Source of the DNA: Rhizobium sp. CC-YZS058
Lineage (GTDB): Bacteria; Pseudomonadota; Alphaproteobacteria; Rhizobiales; Rhizobiaceae
DNA: 64,000 nt
Direction: 5' to 3'
Assembly: GCF_034720595.1 (NCBI RefSeq)
Contig: NZ_JAYESJ010000001.1
Coordinates: 3,188,001 to 3,252,000, forward strand
The notes beneath the pieces were generated by a model that was not told the origin of the DNA, did no database searches, and saw only the letters and a program-made list of their open reading frames with translations. The position numbers and the translations under genes were made by a program. Each line of letters opens with the position of its first letter. The stretch's first letter is position 1. Below, piece after piece: positions 25,175 through 33,779 of the stretch.

Positions 25175-26188
25175 GTGCAGGCTCGCTTTTTCCTCGGCAT
25201 CGGCGCGGCCGTTCTCGCGGTCGCGCTGCTTGCCTGTGCCTGCGTCGCCTATGGCTCCACGGTCATTCCGCTCCCCGACATCCTTGGCGCGATCGGCAAG
25301 CTGCTCGGGCTTGGCGATGGCGCGCCGATGACCCCGATCGACCGGATCGTCACCGACCTGCGCCTGCCGCGCGCCATACTGGCGATTGCGGTGGGGGCTG
25401 GGCTCGGCGTCATTGGCCTTCTGCTGCAGACCGTCACGCGCAACGATCTCGCCGATCCCTTTCTCTTCGGCCTGTCGGCGGGTGCTGCGGCGGGCGCGGT
25501 GGCGGTCATCACCCGCATCGGCGACAGGCTCGGCGTGCTGACCCTGCCGATCGCCGCCTTTTGCGGCGGCATGTGCGCCACCGCCGTGGTGCTGCTCCTT
25601 CTTCGCCGGGCGGCGGGCTATGGGCCGGAGCGGCTGGTTCTTGCCGGGCTCGCCGTCTCGTTCCTCTTCACCGCGCTTACCAATTACCTCGTCTTTTCCG
25701 GCGATCAGCGCGCCGCCCATTCGGTCCTGTTCTGGACCATGGGCGGGTTGGGCCTCGCCACTTGGCAGAACATCGGCATCGGCCTGTTCGGGGCTGCGCT
25801 GGCGCTTGTCTACGCGCTGCTGCGCCACCGGGCGCTGGATGCGCTTCTGGCGGGCGAGCAGACGGCCGAAAGCCTTGGCATCTCGGTGACCCGCCTGCGC
25901 AACACGACCTTTCTCGTCGCAAGCTTCGCCACGGCGCTGCTGGTTTCCATCGCCGGCGTCATCGGCTTCATCGGCTTGATGATTCCGCATGTGGCGCGCG
26001 CCTTTGCCGGTCCGCTGCATGCGCGGCTGGCCGTCGCCTCGGCCGTGATGGGAGCGGCGCTCCTGCTCGGCAGCGATCTCCTTGCCCGCACCCTGCTGCC
26101 GCCGCAGGAACTGCCCGTCGGCGTCGTGACGAGCTCAATCGGCGCCGCTTTCGTCATGGCGCTCATCCTCAAGCCGCGGCGGAGCTGA
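25175..26188 (+). CDS. FecCD/BtuC-like ABC transporter permease
   Basis: A 337-residue permease with about ten hydrophobic segments. It carries the family landmarks LRLPRAILAIAVGAGLGVIG and GFIGLMIPHVAR, the latter being the ATPase-contact region. Translation begins at a GTG at 25175, right after the binding-protein stop. It probably works as a homodimer, as BtuC does. It ends 10 bases before the stop of the convergent AraC-family gene, so transcripts may overlap. Confidence 0.88.
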   Translation: MQARFFLGIGAAVLAVALLACACVAYGSTVIPLPDILGAIGKLLGLGDGAPMTPIDRIVTDLRLPRAILAIAVGAGLGVIGLLLQTVTRNDLADPFLFGLSAGAAAGAVAVITRIGDRLGVLTLPIAAFCGGMCATAVVLLLLRRAAGYGPERLVLAGLAVSFLFTALTNYLVFSGDQRAAHSVLFWTMGGLGLATWQNIGIGLFGAALALVYALLRHRALDALLAGEQTAESLGISVTRLRNTTFLVASFATALLVSIAGVIGFIGLMIPHVARAFAGPLHARLAVASAVMGAALLLGSDLLARTLLPPQELPVGVVTSSIGAAFVMALILKPRRS

Positions 26189-26198
26189 CGGTCCCCGC

Positions 26199-27089
26199 TC
26201 AGCCGCGGTGCAGCCGCAGCCAGTGGCCGGGCGTCATGCCGAAGGCCTTGCGGAAATGCCGCGTCAGATGCGCCTGGTCGGCAAAGCCGGCTTCCGCGGC
26301 TGCAAGCGCCAGAGGTCGGCCGCCGCGCAGCGCGCGCCGCGCGAGATCCAGCCGCCGCATGATCTGGTAGCGGTGCGGGCTGGTGCCGGTCAACCGGCGG
26401 AACTGCCGGGCGAGATCATAGCGGTCGAGCCCGGTGGCCGCCTCCAGCGCCTCCGAGGACACCGTCTCAGTACACTGCTCCCGAAGCAGGGCGCAGGCGG
26501 CCAGCACTGCCGCCCGCGCCGGCGCCCCGACCGCCCGCCGCGGCGCGCGGGCCTGACGGGCAAGACCGGCGGCAATGCGGACCATGACGTCATCCATCAT
26601 CAACGCGGCAGGCGCATGATCGAGGTCCGACAGAAGCTCGGACAGCGCCCCGGCCAGCGCGTCATCGCTGACGACCGGATCGGGTGCGAACGGCAGGGCG
26701 GACCGGTGCGCCTCCACCGCCCCGATCAGCGCCGGCGGCACATAGATCATCCGGTAGACGAGGCCGTCCTCCGTTCCGGCCGCGCCGTCGTGCAGCTCGT
26801 CCGGATGCAGCACGATCACCTGCCCCGGCTGGCTGAAGCGCGCGATGCCCCGATAGCGGAAGGTCTGCACGCCATGCAGCGTCAGGCCGAGCGCATAGGT
26901 ATCGTGGCGATGCGGCGAGAAGCCGTTGCCGTGGAAGCGGGCCTCGATCCGCTCGAGCTCCTCCGGCCCCGGCGCCAGCCGCAAGCGATCACCGAAGCGC
27001 TGCGGTGTGCACGAACGTTCAAGACCGGAAGCGGCGACCCGCGCTAGCTGCGATCCCTCGTGAAGACCCAGACCGGAGTTTGCAGACAT
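26199..27089 (-). CDS. AraC-family regulator
   Basis: A 296-residue regulator. The N-terminal cupin-like effector domain (HRHDTYALGLT and FRYRG) is followed by two helix-turn-helix units in the last 100 residues (ALEAATGLDRYDLARQFRR and AEAGFADQAHLTRHFRKAFG). The most upstream sensible start, at 27089, shares its CATG with the start of the divergent DUF2000 gene. It lacks a clear ribosome-binding site, so the true start is uncertain. Regulators of this arrangement often control a neighbouring exporter or metabolic gene; here the adjacent DUF2000 gene is the only obvious target. Confidence 0.83.
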   Translation of the reverse strand: MSANSGLGLHEGSQLARVAASGLERSCTPQRFGDRLRLAPGPEELERIEARFHGNGFSPHRHDTYALGLTLHGVQTFRYRGIARFSQPGQVIVLHPDELHDGAAGTEDGLVYRMIYVPPALIGAVEAHRSALPFAPDPVVSDDALAGALSELLSDLDHAPAALMMDDVMVRIAAGLARQARAPRRAVGAPARAAVLAACALLREQCTETVSSEALEAATGLDRYDLARQFRRLTGTSPHRYQIMRRLDLARRALRGGRPLALAAAEAGFADQAHLTRHFRKAFGMTPGHWLRLHRG

Positions 27090-27495
27090 GTTCGACACCA
27101 AGATCGCGATCGTCCTGCGCGACGACCTTGCCATGTGGCAGAAGCTCAACGTCACCGCCTTTCTTGCCAGCGGGATCGTGGCAACGCATGCGGGGATCAT
27201 CGGCGAAGCCTATCGGGATGCGGCGGCCCATGTCTACAGCCCGATGATGATCCAGCCGGTCATGGTGCTGTCGGCCGATCAGGAGACGCTGCGCGCCATT
27301 CACACGCGGCTCCTCGCCAGTGGACTACAGGCTGCCGCCTATGTGGAGGAGATGTTTGCGACTGGCCACGATGTCGCCAATCGCGCCGTCTTTGCCGAGA
27401 CCACACTGGAAACGGCGCGGCTCGTGGGCCTCGGCCTGCGGGCCGAGCGCAAGCTCGTCGACAAGGTGATGAAGGGCGCGCGCATGCATCCCTGA
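27088..27495 (+). CDS. DUF2000 family protein
   Basis: A 135-residue soluble protein whose whole length matches the DUF2000 family (opening FDTKIAIVLRDDLAMWQKLN). The family is structurally related to peptidyl-tRNA hydrolase 2, but its role is not established. No signal peptide or membrane segment is present. It is transcribed divergently from the AraC-family gene, with start codons overlapping in a single CATG, and is followed by a hairpin shared with convergent hemN. Confidence 0.8.
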   Translation: MFDTKIAIVLRDDLAMWQKLNVTAFLASGIVATHAGIIGEAYRDAAAHVYSPMMIQPVMVLSADQETLRAIHTRLLASGLQAAAYVEEMFATGHDVANRAVFAETTLETARLVGLGLRAERKLVDKVMKGARMHP

Positions 27496-27513
27496 CGGCA
27501 GGACATCCTGCCG
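27496..27513. terminator. bidirectional hairpin between DUF2000 and hemN
   Basis: CGGCAGG (27496-27502) pairs perfectly with CCTGCCG (27507-27513) around the loop ACAT. It lies between two convergent stop codons only 22 bases apart, so it probably ends both transcripts, although the T-runs are short. Confidence 0.55.
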
Positions 27514-27517
27514 CCCT

Positions 27518-28864
27518 TCAGACAGCCAGCGAATGGCGGGCGGTGCTGCCGGCGCGATAGGCGTCGAACTCGGCCGCCACCAGCCGCGCCATCTTGCGCG
27601 CATCGCCCGCAACGCGAAAGGTTTCGCCCTCCGCCACCAGCCCGCCGCCAGCCTGCGCCAGCGCCAGCGCCGTCGAGAGCACAGGCTCCGCCGCCCGGCC
27701 GAAGCGTCGGAGAAGATCGCGCGACGAGAGGGAGAAGTCGCACATCAGCCGTTCGATCACCGCGCCGCGCACCTCATCGTCGCTGGACAGCGCAATGCCC
27801 TTGACCGTCGCGAGCCGGCCCTCGGCCATCCGCCGTGCATAATCACCCTGAGCGGCAGCATTCTGACAGTAGCCCTGCGCGAAACGGCTGACGGAGGAGG
27901 CGCCGAGCCCGATCAGCGTGCGGCAGCCATCATCCGTATAGCCCTGGAAATTGCGGCTGAGCCGGCCCTCCCGCGCAGCGCGGGCCAGGCTGTCGCAGGG
28001 CAGCGCAAAATGATCGATGCCCACGGGCATGTAACCCGCCGCTTCGATGGCGGTTTCCGCCGCGCCGACCAGCGCCAGCCGCGCCTCCGGCCCGGGAAGG
28101 CTCGCCGTGTCGATCATGGTCTGGTGCTTCTTGAACCAGGGCACGTGTGCATAACCGAACAGGGCGATCCGTTCCGGCCGCAGGCTCAGGGCCTGGCGGA
28201 CCGTTGCACCGAGGCTTTCCAGCGTCTGCTGCGGCAGGCCGTAGATCAGGTCGAAATTGATGGAGGGCACGCCGCGCGCCCGAAGGCCGTCGACCACGGC
28301 GGCGGTGCTCTCGAAGCTCTGCTCCCGGTTGATCGCCTTTTGCACGGCGGCGTCGAAATCCTGGATGCCGATGCTTGCCCGCCGGAGCCCGATGTCGCCG
28401 AGCGCGTCGAGCCGGGCCGGATCGATCGTCGTCGGCTCGATCTCGACGCTTAGCCGGCAGTCCTCGGCAAGGGTGAAGTGTTCGGCGGTGAAGGCCTGCA
28501 GGGCGCGCATGTCCTCCGGCGTCAGAATGGTCGGCGAGCCGCCGCCCCAGTGGATCTCGCCGACGACGCCCCGTCCGACAAGCCGCGCGCCGACCAGACG
28601 GATCTCCTCTTTGAGCGCCGTCAGATAGGCCGCGACCGGCCCGTACCGCAACGTCTGGCGGGTATGGCAGGCGCAGAACCAGCAGAGGCGCTCGCAATAG
28701 GGAATATGGAGATAGAGCGAGACCCGCTCGCCTTCCGCCACCTGATCGAGCCAGCCGAGAACCGTTTCGTCCGTAACCCCGGCATGGAACTGCGGCGCGG
28801 TGGGATAGCTCGTATAGCGCGGCACGGTGGTGGAAAGCAGCATGTGCGAGGGCATGGCAGTCAT
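27518..28864 (-). CDS. hemN: oxygen-independent coproporphyrinogen III dehydrogenase
   Basis: A 448-residue radical SAM enzyme that decarboxylates coproporphyrinogen III to protoporphyrinogen IX without oxygen. The iron-sulfur motif is CERLCWFCAC (Cys57, Cys61, Cys64 plus Cys66), the CX3CX2CXC form typical of true HemN rather than HemW. It is preceded by YLHIPY and followed by HWGGGSPTIL. The N-terminus VPRYTSYPTA is also characteristic. Its start lies seven bases after the cydC stop on the same strand. It is therefore the last gene of a cydD-cydC-hemN operon headed by an FNR box, which fits a need for heme when oxygen is scarce. Confidence 0.93.
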   Translation of the reverse strand: MTAMPSHMLLSTTVPRYTSYPTAPQFHAGVTDETVLGWLDQVAEGERVSLYLHIPYCERLCWFCACHTRQTLRYGPVAAYLTALKEEIRLVGARLVGRGVVGEIHWGGGSPTILTPEDMRALQAFTAEHFTLAEDCRLSVEIEPTTIDPARLDALGDIGLRRASIGIQDFDAAVQKAINREQSFESTAAVVDGLRARGVPSINFDLIYGLPQQTLESLGATVRQALSLRPERIALFGYAHVPWFKKHQTMIDTASLPGPEARLALVGAAETAIEAAGYMPVGIDHFALPCDSLARAAREGRLSRNFQGYTDDGCRTLIGLGASSVSRFAQGYCQNAAAQGDYARRMAEGRLATVKGIALSSDDEVRGAVIERLMCDFSLSSRDLLRRFGRAAEPVLSTALALAQAGGGLVAEGETFRVAGDARKMARLVAAEFDAYRAGSTARHSLAV

Positions 28865-28871
28865 GAGGGTC

Positions 28872-30497
28872 TCACAGGGTCATGGTCCGCAGCGCCGCGC
28901 CTTTGAGCGGGCGATGGCTGGACAGGACGAGGATGCGATCGGAGAGGCGGGCGATGAGCCGCGCCATGATCCGCTCGGCCTGATCGGCGTCGAGATGTTC
29001 GGTCGGCTCGTCGAGGAGCAGGATCGGCCGGTCGGAAAGCAGCGCACGGGCGAGGTTGAGCCGCTGCGCCTCGCCGAGGGAGAGCTGCTCCTGCGCGATC
29101 CAGCCGTCGAGCCCGTGCTCGGCAAAGCGCGGCTCAAGCTCGACCGCGGCCAGCGCGTCCCAAAGATCGGCATCGCTGCGGCCGGGCGCAAAACAGTTGG
29201 CGCGCAGGCTGTCGGAAAGGATGGCGGCATCGTGCAGGCAGAGCATGCTCGCCGCCCGCCGCGCCAGCGGGCCGAGCCGGCCGTGATCGCAGGCCAACAC
29301 GTCATCTCCCAGCCAGCCGGCGATCTGCTTCAGCAGGCTGGTCTTTCCGCAGCCGCTCGGCCCCCGCAGCACCAGCGGGCTGCCAGCGACAAGGTTCAGG
29401 TCGACGGCCATGCCGATCGTCCGGCCATCGGGCGCGCGGCGCGTCAGATGGGTGGCGGAGACAGCCTGCATCGCCGCCGCGCCGATCGCCCCCAGACCCT
29501 CCTCCCCGAGGGACCGGGTTGCTGGATCAGGCGCGGCGGTGCCGGTCTCAGCCAGGCGGGCCTGCGCATGGTCGCGGCGCAGCCGGGCGAGAAGGCTTCG
29601 TGCGAGACCCTGCAGGGTTTCGCCGAAGGCAAGCCAGGAGAAGGACAGGAACAGCGGTGTGAGCAAGTCCTCGCCGCGCGCGCCGGCAAGCCAGGCGGCG
29701 AGAAAGACGAGGATGGCCATCAAGGGTCCGGCAAGCCCGGCCAGGAGGTCGAGCCGCGCCTGGACGAGCCGGATCGCCTTGCCCGCCGCCCGCGCCTGCG
29801 CCAGCGTGGCGAAGGCATGCTGCATCTCCTGGTGAAAGGCCCCTTCGGCCTTGAGCGGCACGAGAGCGGCAAGCGTGCGGCCAAGCGCGGCGGCCGCCTG
29901 CCGGCGCCCGTCCTGCACTCCGCGCCAGAGGGGATCGGCCTGGCGGAGCGTGGCACGGGCAGCGAGCCAGAAGAGGCCGATGCCCGCCAGCAGCGCCGGA
30001 AGCGCCAGGGGCGCCAGCCAGGCCGTGGCACCGGCAAGCAGCGCGAGGCCGAGTGTCGCGGTCATGAGCGGCAATCCGGCCCGCAGCCGCGCATAGTCGA
30101 CATCCTCGACATCGTCGAGATAATCGGCAAGGGCCTGCGGACGGCCGAGCTGCCAGCCGGCAAGGCGGACGGACGGGCGCGCGGCGAGCACCGAGAAGAG
30201 GTGCGCCCGCCGCTGGCACTGGTCCTCGAGCGCGGCCCTGTGGCCGGACAGCCGCTCGCCATATTTTGCGGCAACCCGGCCGATCGCGAAGAGCCGCACC
30301 AGGGCGCCCGGAATATGGAAATTGAAGGTCAGCGCCGCCGCCGACAGTCCTGCAAGCGCCACCGCGCCCAGGAACCAGGCCGACAGTCCGCCGAGCAGCA
30401 GCCCGCAGAGGAGTGCTCCCAGCGCGCAAGCCAGAGCGGGCCGCCAATGCCTGGACCGCGTCGGTTCAGTGAGAGTCCGGTGGGACGCCTTCCTCAT
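28872..30497 (-). CDS. cydC: cytochrome bd assembly ABC exporter subunit
   Basis: A 541-residue fused membrane-ATPase half transporter. The N-terminal half has about six membrane segments. The ATPase shows Walker A GPSGCGKTS, a signature LSLGEAQR and Walker B ILLLDEPTEHLD. With CydD it forms the heterodimer that exports thiols (glutathione, cysteine) and is required to assemble cytochrome bd. Its ATG overlaps the cydD stop (ATGA), so the two are translationally coupled. The signature has Leu-Gly-Glu in place of Gly-Gly-Gln, suggesting a degenerate site. Confidence 0.9.
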   Translation of the reverse strand: MRKASHRTLTEPTRSRHWRPALACALGALLCGLLLGGLSAWFLGAVALAGLSAAALTFNFHIPGALVRLFAIGRVAAKYGERLSGHRAALEDQCQRRAHLFSVLAARPSVRLAGWQLGRPQALADYLDDVEDVDYARLRAGLPLMTATLGLALLAGATAWLAPLALPALLAGIGLFWLAARATLRQADPLWRGVQDGRRQAAAALGRTLAALVPLKAEGAFHQEMQHAFATLAQARAAGKAIRLVQARLDLLAGLAGPLMAILVFLAAWLAGARGEDLLTPLFLSFSWLAFGETLQGLARSLLARLRRDHAQARLAETGTAAPDPATRSLGEEGLGAIGAAAMQAVSATHLTRRAPDGRTIGMAVDLNLVAGSPLVLRGPSGCGKTSLLKQIAGWLGDDVLACDHGRLGPLARRAASMLCLHDAAILSDSLRANCFAPGRSDADLWDALAAVELEPRFAEHGLDGWIAQEQLSLGEAQRLNLARALLSDRPILLLDEPTEHLDADQAERIMARLIARLSDRILVLSSHRPLKGAALRTMTL

Positions 30498-32074
30498 GCC
30501 GCTTCCTCCTGGACAAGCCTGTCGCCGAGTGCAATGCGCTGCGCGGCGGCCTCGATCAGCGCGCGGTCGTGGGTGGCGACGAGGACGAGGCGGCGGCGCG
30601 CCATATGGGTCAGCGCCGTGCGCACCAGCGCCGCCGTCATCGGATCGAGCTTGGCGGTCGGCTCATCGGCCAGAACCGGGCCATCGGCCAGAAGCGCGCG
30701 CGCGATCGACAGGCGCAGCCGCTGGCCGCCCGAGAGGTTGACGCCACCCGCCCCCACATGCAGCGGCATGGTGGGGTCGCCGGCAAGGCCGACGCGGGCC
30801 AGAACATCGTCCAGGCGCGTGGCGTCGATCCGCGGCGCGGGCCAGGCGATCGCCTCGCCGAGCGTTCCTTCGGGCACGAGGCAATCCATGCCGATCCAGC
30901 GGGTGTGGTGCCTGAGGGGAGCGCCCTCGCCGTCGATGCCGGCGAGACCGCGCAGCAAGGTCGTTTTGCCGGAGCCGCTCGGGCCCGTGAGAACCACGAG
31001 GCCCGCGGCCGGCAGGCTGGCGCGGATCGCAGACAGCGCGAGCGGCACAGGAGGCGCGGCGCATGTCGGCGCCAGCAGCCGGTCGAGCGCCGCAGCCGCG
31101 GCCTCACCTTCCGCCTTGGCATGATACTGCTCGGAGAAGCGGCGGAAGGGGGCGAAATAGTCCGGCGCGATCATGAGAATGAACAGGCTCTGCCACAGGG
31201 CAAGCCCTGCAAAGCCCGGCAACGCCATCAGCTTCAGATGGCCGAGGCCAAGGAAGACGGCGAGCATGGCGATGGAGAGCGAGGCGAAGAAATCGATGAT
31301 CGCCGCATTGAGGAAAGCGATCCGCAGCACGTCCATGGTGCGGGAGGCGAGACTGTCGAGCCGCGCGTCCAGCTTGGCGGACTCCTGCGGCAGGGCATGG
31401 TGGGCGAAAATGGTCGGCAGGGCGCGGATCCGATCGGCGAACTGCCCGGCGAGATGACCGAATTCCGCCTCCTGCGCCTGCGCGCGCTGGCGGATCAGGC
31501 CGCCGACGAGCGCGAAGAAGACGATCATCACCGGCGTCAGCAGCAGGACGAGGACGCAGGCCTGCCAGGAGACGATGGCAAGGGCGGCGGCAGCGAGCAG
31601 CGGACCGAGACCCATCATCCGCCGCGCCGCCTGGTGGCCGACCACGAGGGAGGCGATCGCTTCCGGATGGCGCTGCAGCGAAACGATCAGCGATCCGGCG
31701 CCGATCGCCTGCGCCGTGCGGGCCGGCATGGCCTGCAGCACCGCCTCGGCGGCCGCGCCGACCGCGTCGGCCACCTCCGCCTCGCCGCGCAGCGCCGCAG
31801 CTTCGGCACGATAACCGGCGAGCGTAGAGAGGGCGAGGCTGGCGAGGAGGGCGGCGAGAAGGCGGAAATCGAAAGAGCCCTCCATTACGGCACCGCCAAT
31901 CAACGCGGCGCCGAGCCCGAGGAAAGCGAGGCGCGCCAGGAGGCGGCCGACCTGGGAGCGGAGCACAAGGCGCAGATGCGGATCGGCTGCGCGGCGGGCA
32001 AGCGCCAGCATGCCCGTATCAGGGGTGGGATCGGCCGGCAGGCGGCGATGTGAAAAGAGGCGTCTTAGTGTCAT
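30494..32074 (-). CDS. cydD: cytochrome bd assembly ABC exporter subunit
   Basis: A 526-residue partner of CydC. About six membrane segments precede the ATPase domain, with Walker A GPSGSGKTT, signature LSGGQRLR and Walker B PVLADEPTAKLD (Ala in place of a usual hydrophobic residue). The start at 32074 (MTLRRLF) is preferred over a frame extending upstream through the FNR box. It is the first gene of the minus-strand cydDC-hemN operon, divergent from cydAB. Confidence 0.9.
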   Translation of the reverse strand: MTLRRLFSHRRLPADPTPDTGMLALARRAADPHLRLVLRSQVGRLLARLAFLGLGAALIGGAVMEGSFDFRLLAALLASLALSTLAGYRAEAAALRGEAEVADAVGAAAEAVLQAMPARTAQAIGAGSLIVSLQRHPEAIASLVVGHQAARRMMGLGPLLAAAALAIVSWQACVLVLLLTPVMIVFFALVGGLIRQRAQAQEAEFGHLAGQFADRIRALPTIFAHHALPQESAKLDARLDSLASRTMDVLRIAFLNAAIIDFFASLSIAMLAVFLGLGHLKLMALPGFAGLALWQSLFILMIAPDYFAPFRRFSEQYHAKAEGEAAAAALDRLLAPTCAAPPVPLALSAIRASLPAAGLVVLTGPSGSGKTTLLRGLAGIDGEGAPLRHHTRWIGMDCLVPEGTLGEAIAWPAPRIDATRLDDVLARVGLAGDPTMPLHVGAGGVNLSGGQRLRLSIARALLADGPVLADEPTAKLDPMTAALVRTALTHMARRRLVLVATHDRALIEAAAQRIALGDRLVQEEAA

Positions 32075-32108
32075 GCCGCCGTTCTGGCATGGCGCGGCAG
32101 GCGGCGGG

Positions 32109-32122
32109 TTGATCCAGATCAA
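32109..32122. promoter_or_regulatory. FNR/FixK box between cydD and cydA
   Basis: TTGATCCAGATCAA is a perfect TTGAT-N4-ATCAA anaerobox. It lies 35 bases before cydD and 56 bases before cydA, so one bound dimer could activate both directions. An FNR-type protein is encoded at 35602-36324. Confidence 0.88.
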
Positions 32123-32177
32123 GATGCGGCTGTGAAAACCGCGCTATCGCTCGGCCATTCTTCGGAAAGGTTGACCC

Positions 32178-33758
32178 ATGATCGATCCCATTCTCGTCGA
32201 GCTTTCGCGGCTGCAATTCGCGCTGACGGCTCTTTACCACTTCCTCTTCGTGCCGCTGACCCTCGGCCTGTCCATCATGATCGCCATGATGGAGACGGTG
32301 TTCGTCATGACCCGCCGGACCATCTGGCGCGACATGACCAAATTCTGGGGCGTGCTGTTCGGCATCAACTTCGCGCTCGGTGTCGCCACCGGCATCACCA
32401 TGGAGTTCCAGTTCGGCATGAACTGGGCCTATTACTCGCACTATGTCGGCGACGTCTTCGGCGCACCGCTGGCCATCGAGGGCCTGATGGCCTTCTTCCT
32501 GGAGGCCACCTTCGTCGGCCTGTTCTTCTTCGGCTGGGAGAAGCTGACCGCGCGGGCGCATCTGATCGTCACCTGGCTGATGGCGCTCGGCACCAATTTC
32601 TCCGCGCTCTGGATCCTGATCGCCAATGGCTGGATGCAGAACCCGGTCGGCTCGGCCTTCAATCCGGACACGATGCGCATGGAGGTGACCGACTTCATGG
32701 CCGTGCTGCTCAATCCGGTGGCTCAGGCGAAGTTCGTCCACACGGTTTCGGCCGGCTATGTCTGCGGTGCCGCCTTCGTGCTGGCGGTGTCGGCCTTCTA
32801 TCTGCTGCGGGGCCGCCATGTGGCGCTCGCCCGGCGCTCCTTCGTCATCGCCGCCGCCTTCGGGCTGGCCTCTGCTCTCTCCGTCATCGTGCTCGGCGAC
32901 GAGAGCGGCTATGCGATCACCGATAACCAGAAGATGAAGCTCGCCGCCATGGAGGCGATGTGGGAGACCGAGCCGGCCCCGGCCGCCTTCACCCTGTTCG
33001 GCCTGCCGGACATGGACGCCCGCAGCACCGCCTTCGGCATCCATATCCCCTATGTGATGGGCCTGATCGGCACCCGCTCGCTCGACCGGGAGATCCCGGG
33101 CATTACCGAGCTGGTGGCCAAAGCGGAAGGGCGGATTCGCAACGGCCTGATCGCCTACGACGCGCTGGAAACGCTTAAGGTCGACCGCGCCGATGCGGGA
33201 GCCCGCCAGCGCTTCGAGGCCGCCTCGCAGGATCTCGGCTATGCGCTGCTGCTCAAGCAGTTCATCGAAGATCCGCGCCAGGCGAACGACGCGCAGATCA
33301 AGGATGCGGCCTGGTCGACCGTGCCGCATGTGCCCTCGATCTTCTTCACCTTCCGCCTGATGGTGCTGTCGGCCTTCGTGCTGCTCGTCGTCTTCGCCGT
33401 GTCGCTCTGGCATACGATCCGCGAACAGCAGGCGCCGCGCTGGCTGCTGACACTGGCGCTCTTCGCGCTGCCGCTGCCCTGGCTTGCCGCCGAGCTCGGC
33501 TGGTTCGTGGCCGAATTCGGCCGCCAGCCTTGGATCATCGAAGGCGTGCTTCCGACCTTCCTCGCCACTTCGGAACTGGGCGTGACCGATCTCCTGATCA
33601 CCATCGCTCTCTTCACCCTCGTCTATGGCGCGCTCGCGGTGGTCGAGGTGCGGCTGATGCTCGCCGCCATCCGCAAGGGCCCGGAGATCGGCAAGACCTT
33701 CACGCCCCGCTTCGAGCCGACCTCTCCCCGTCCCGGCCAGTTCCAGCCGGCCGAATGA
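32178..33758 (+). CDS. cydA: cytochrome bd ubiquinol oxidase subunit I
   Basis: A 526-residue inner-membrane heme subunit. Recognisable pieces are the N-terminal LSRLQFALTALYHFLFVPL with its heme-ligand histidine, the Q-loop stretch KLAAMEAMWETEPAP, and GRQPW near residue 450. The subunit oxidises quinol and reduces oxygen with high affinity without pumping protons. AAGG upstream of 32178 supports the start. It is first in the cydABX operon and shares an FNR box with cydDC-hemN. Confidence 0.95.
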   Translation: MIDPILVELSRLQFALTALYHFLFVPLTLGLSIMIAMMETVFVMTRRTIWRDMTKFWGVLFGINFALGVATGITMEFQFGMNWAYYSHYVGDVFGAPLAIEGLMAFFLEATFVGLFFFGWEKLTARAHLIVTWLMALGTNFSALWILIANGWMQNPVGSAFNPDTMRMEVTDFMAVLLNPVAQAKFVHTVSAGYVCGAAFVLAVSAFYLLRGRHVALARRSFVIAAAFGLASALSVIVLGDESGYAITDNQKMKLAAMEAMWETEPAPAAFTLFGLPDMDARSTAFGIHIPYVMGLIGTRSLDREIPGITELVAKAEGRIRNGLIAYDALETLKVDRADAGARQRFEAASQDLGYALLLKQFIEDPRQANDAQIKDAAWSTVPHVPSIFFTFRLMVLSAFVLLVVFAVSLWHTIREQQAPRWLLTLALFALPLPWLAAELGWFVAEFGRQPWIIEGVLPTFLATSELGVTDLLITIALFTLVYGALAVVEVRLMLAAIRKGPEIGKTFTPRFEPTSPRPGQFQPAE

Positions 33759-33779
33759 ACGCACTGAAGGACTAGGATC

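Noticed and set aside
28827..31124. A 765-codon open frame on the plus strand
   Set aside because: It is antisense to cydC and cydD, whose ATPase motifs are unmistakable.
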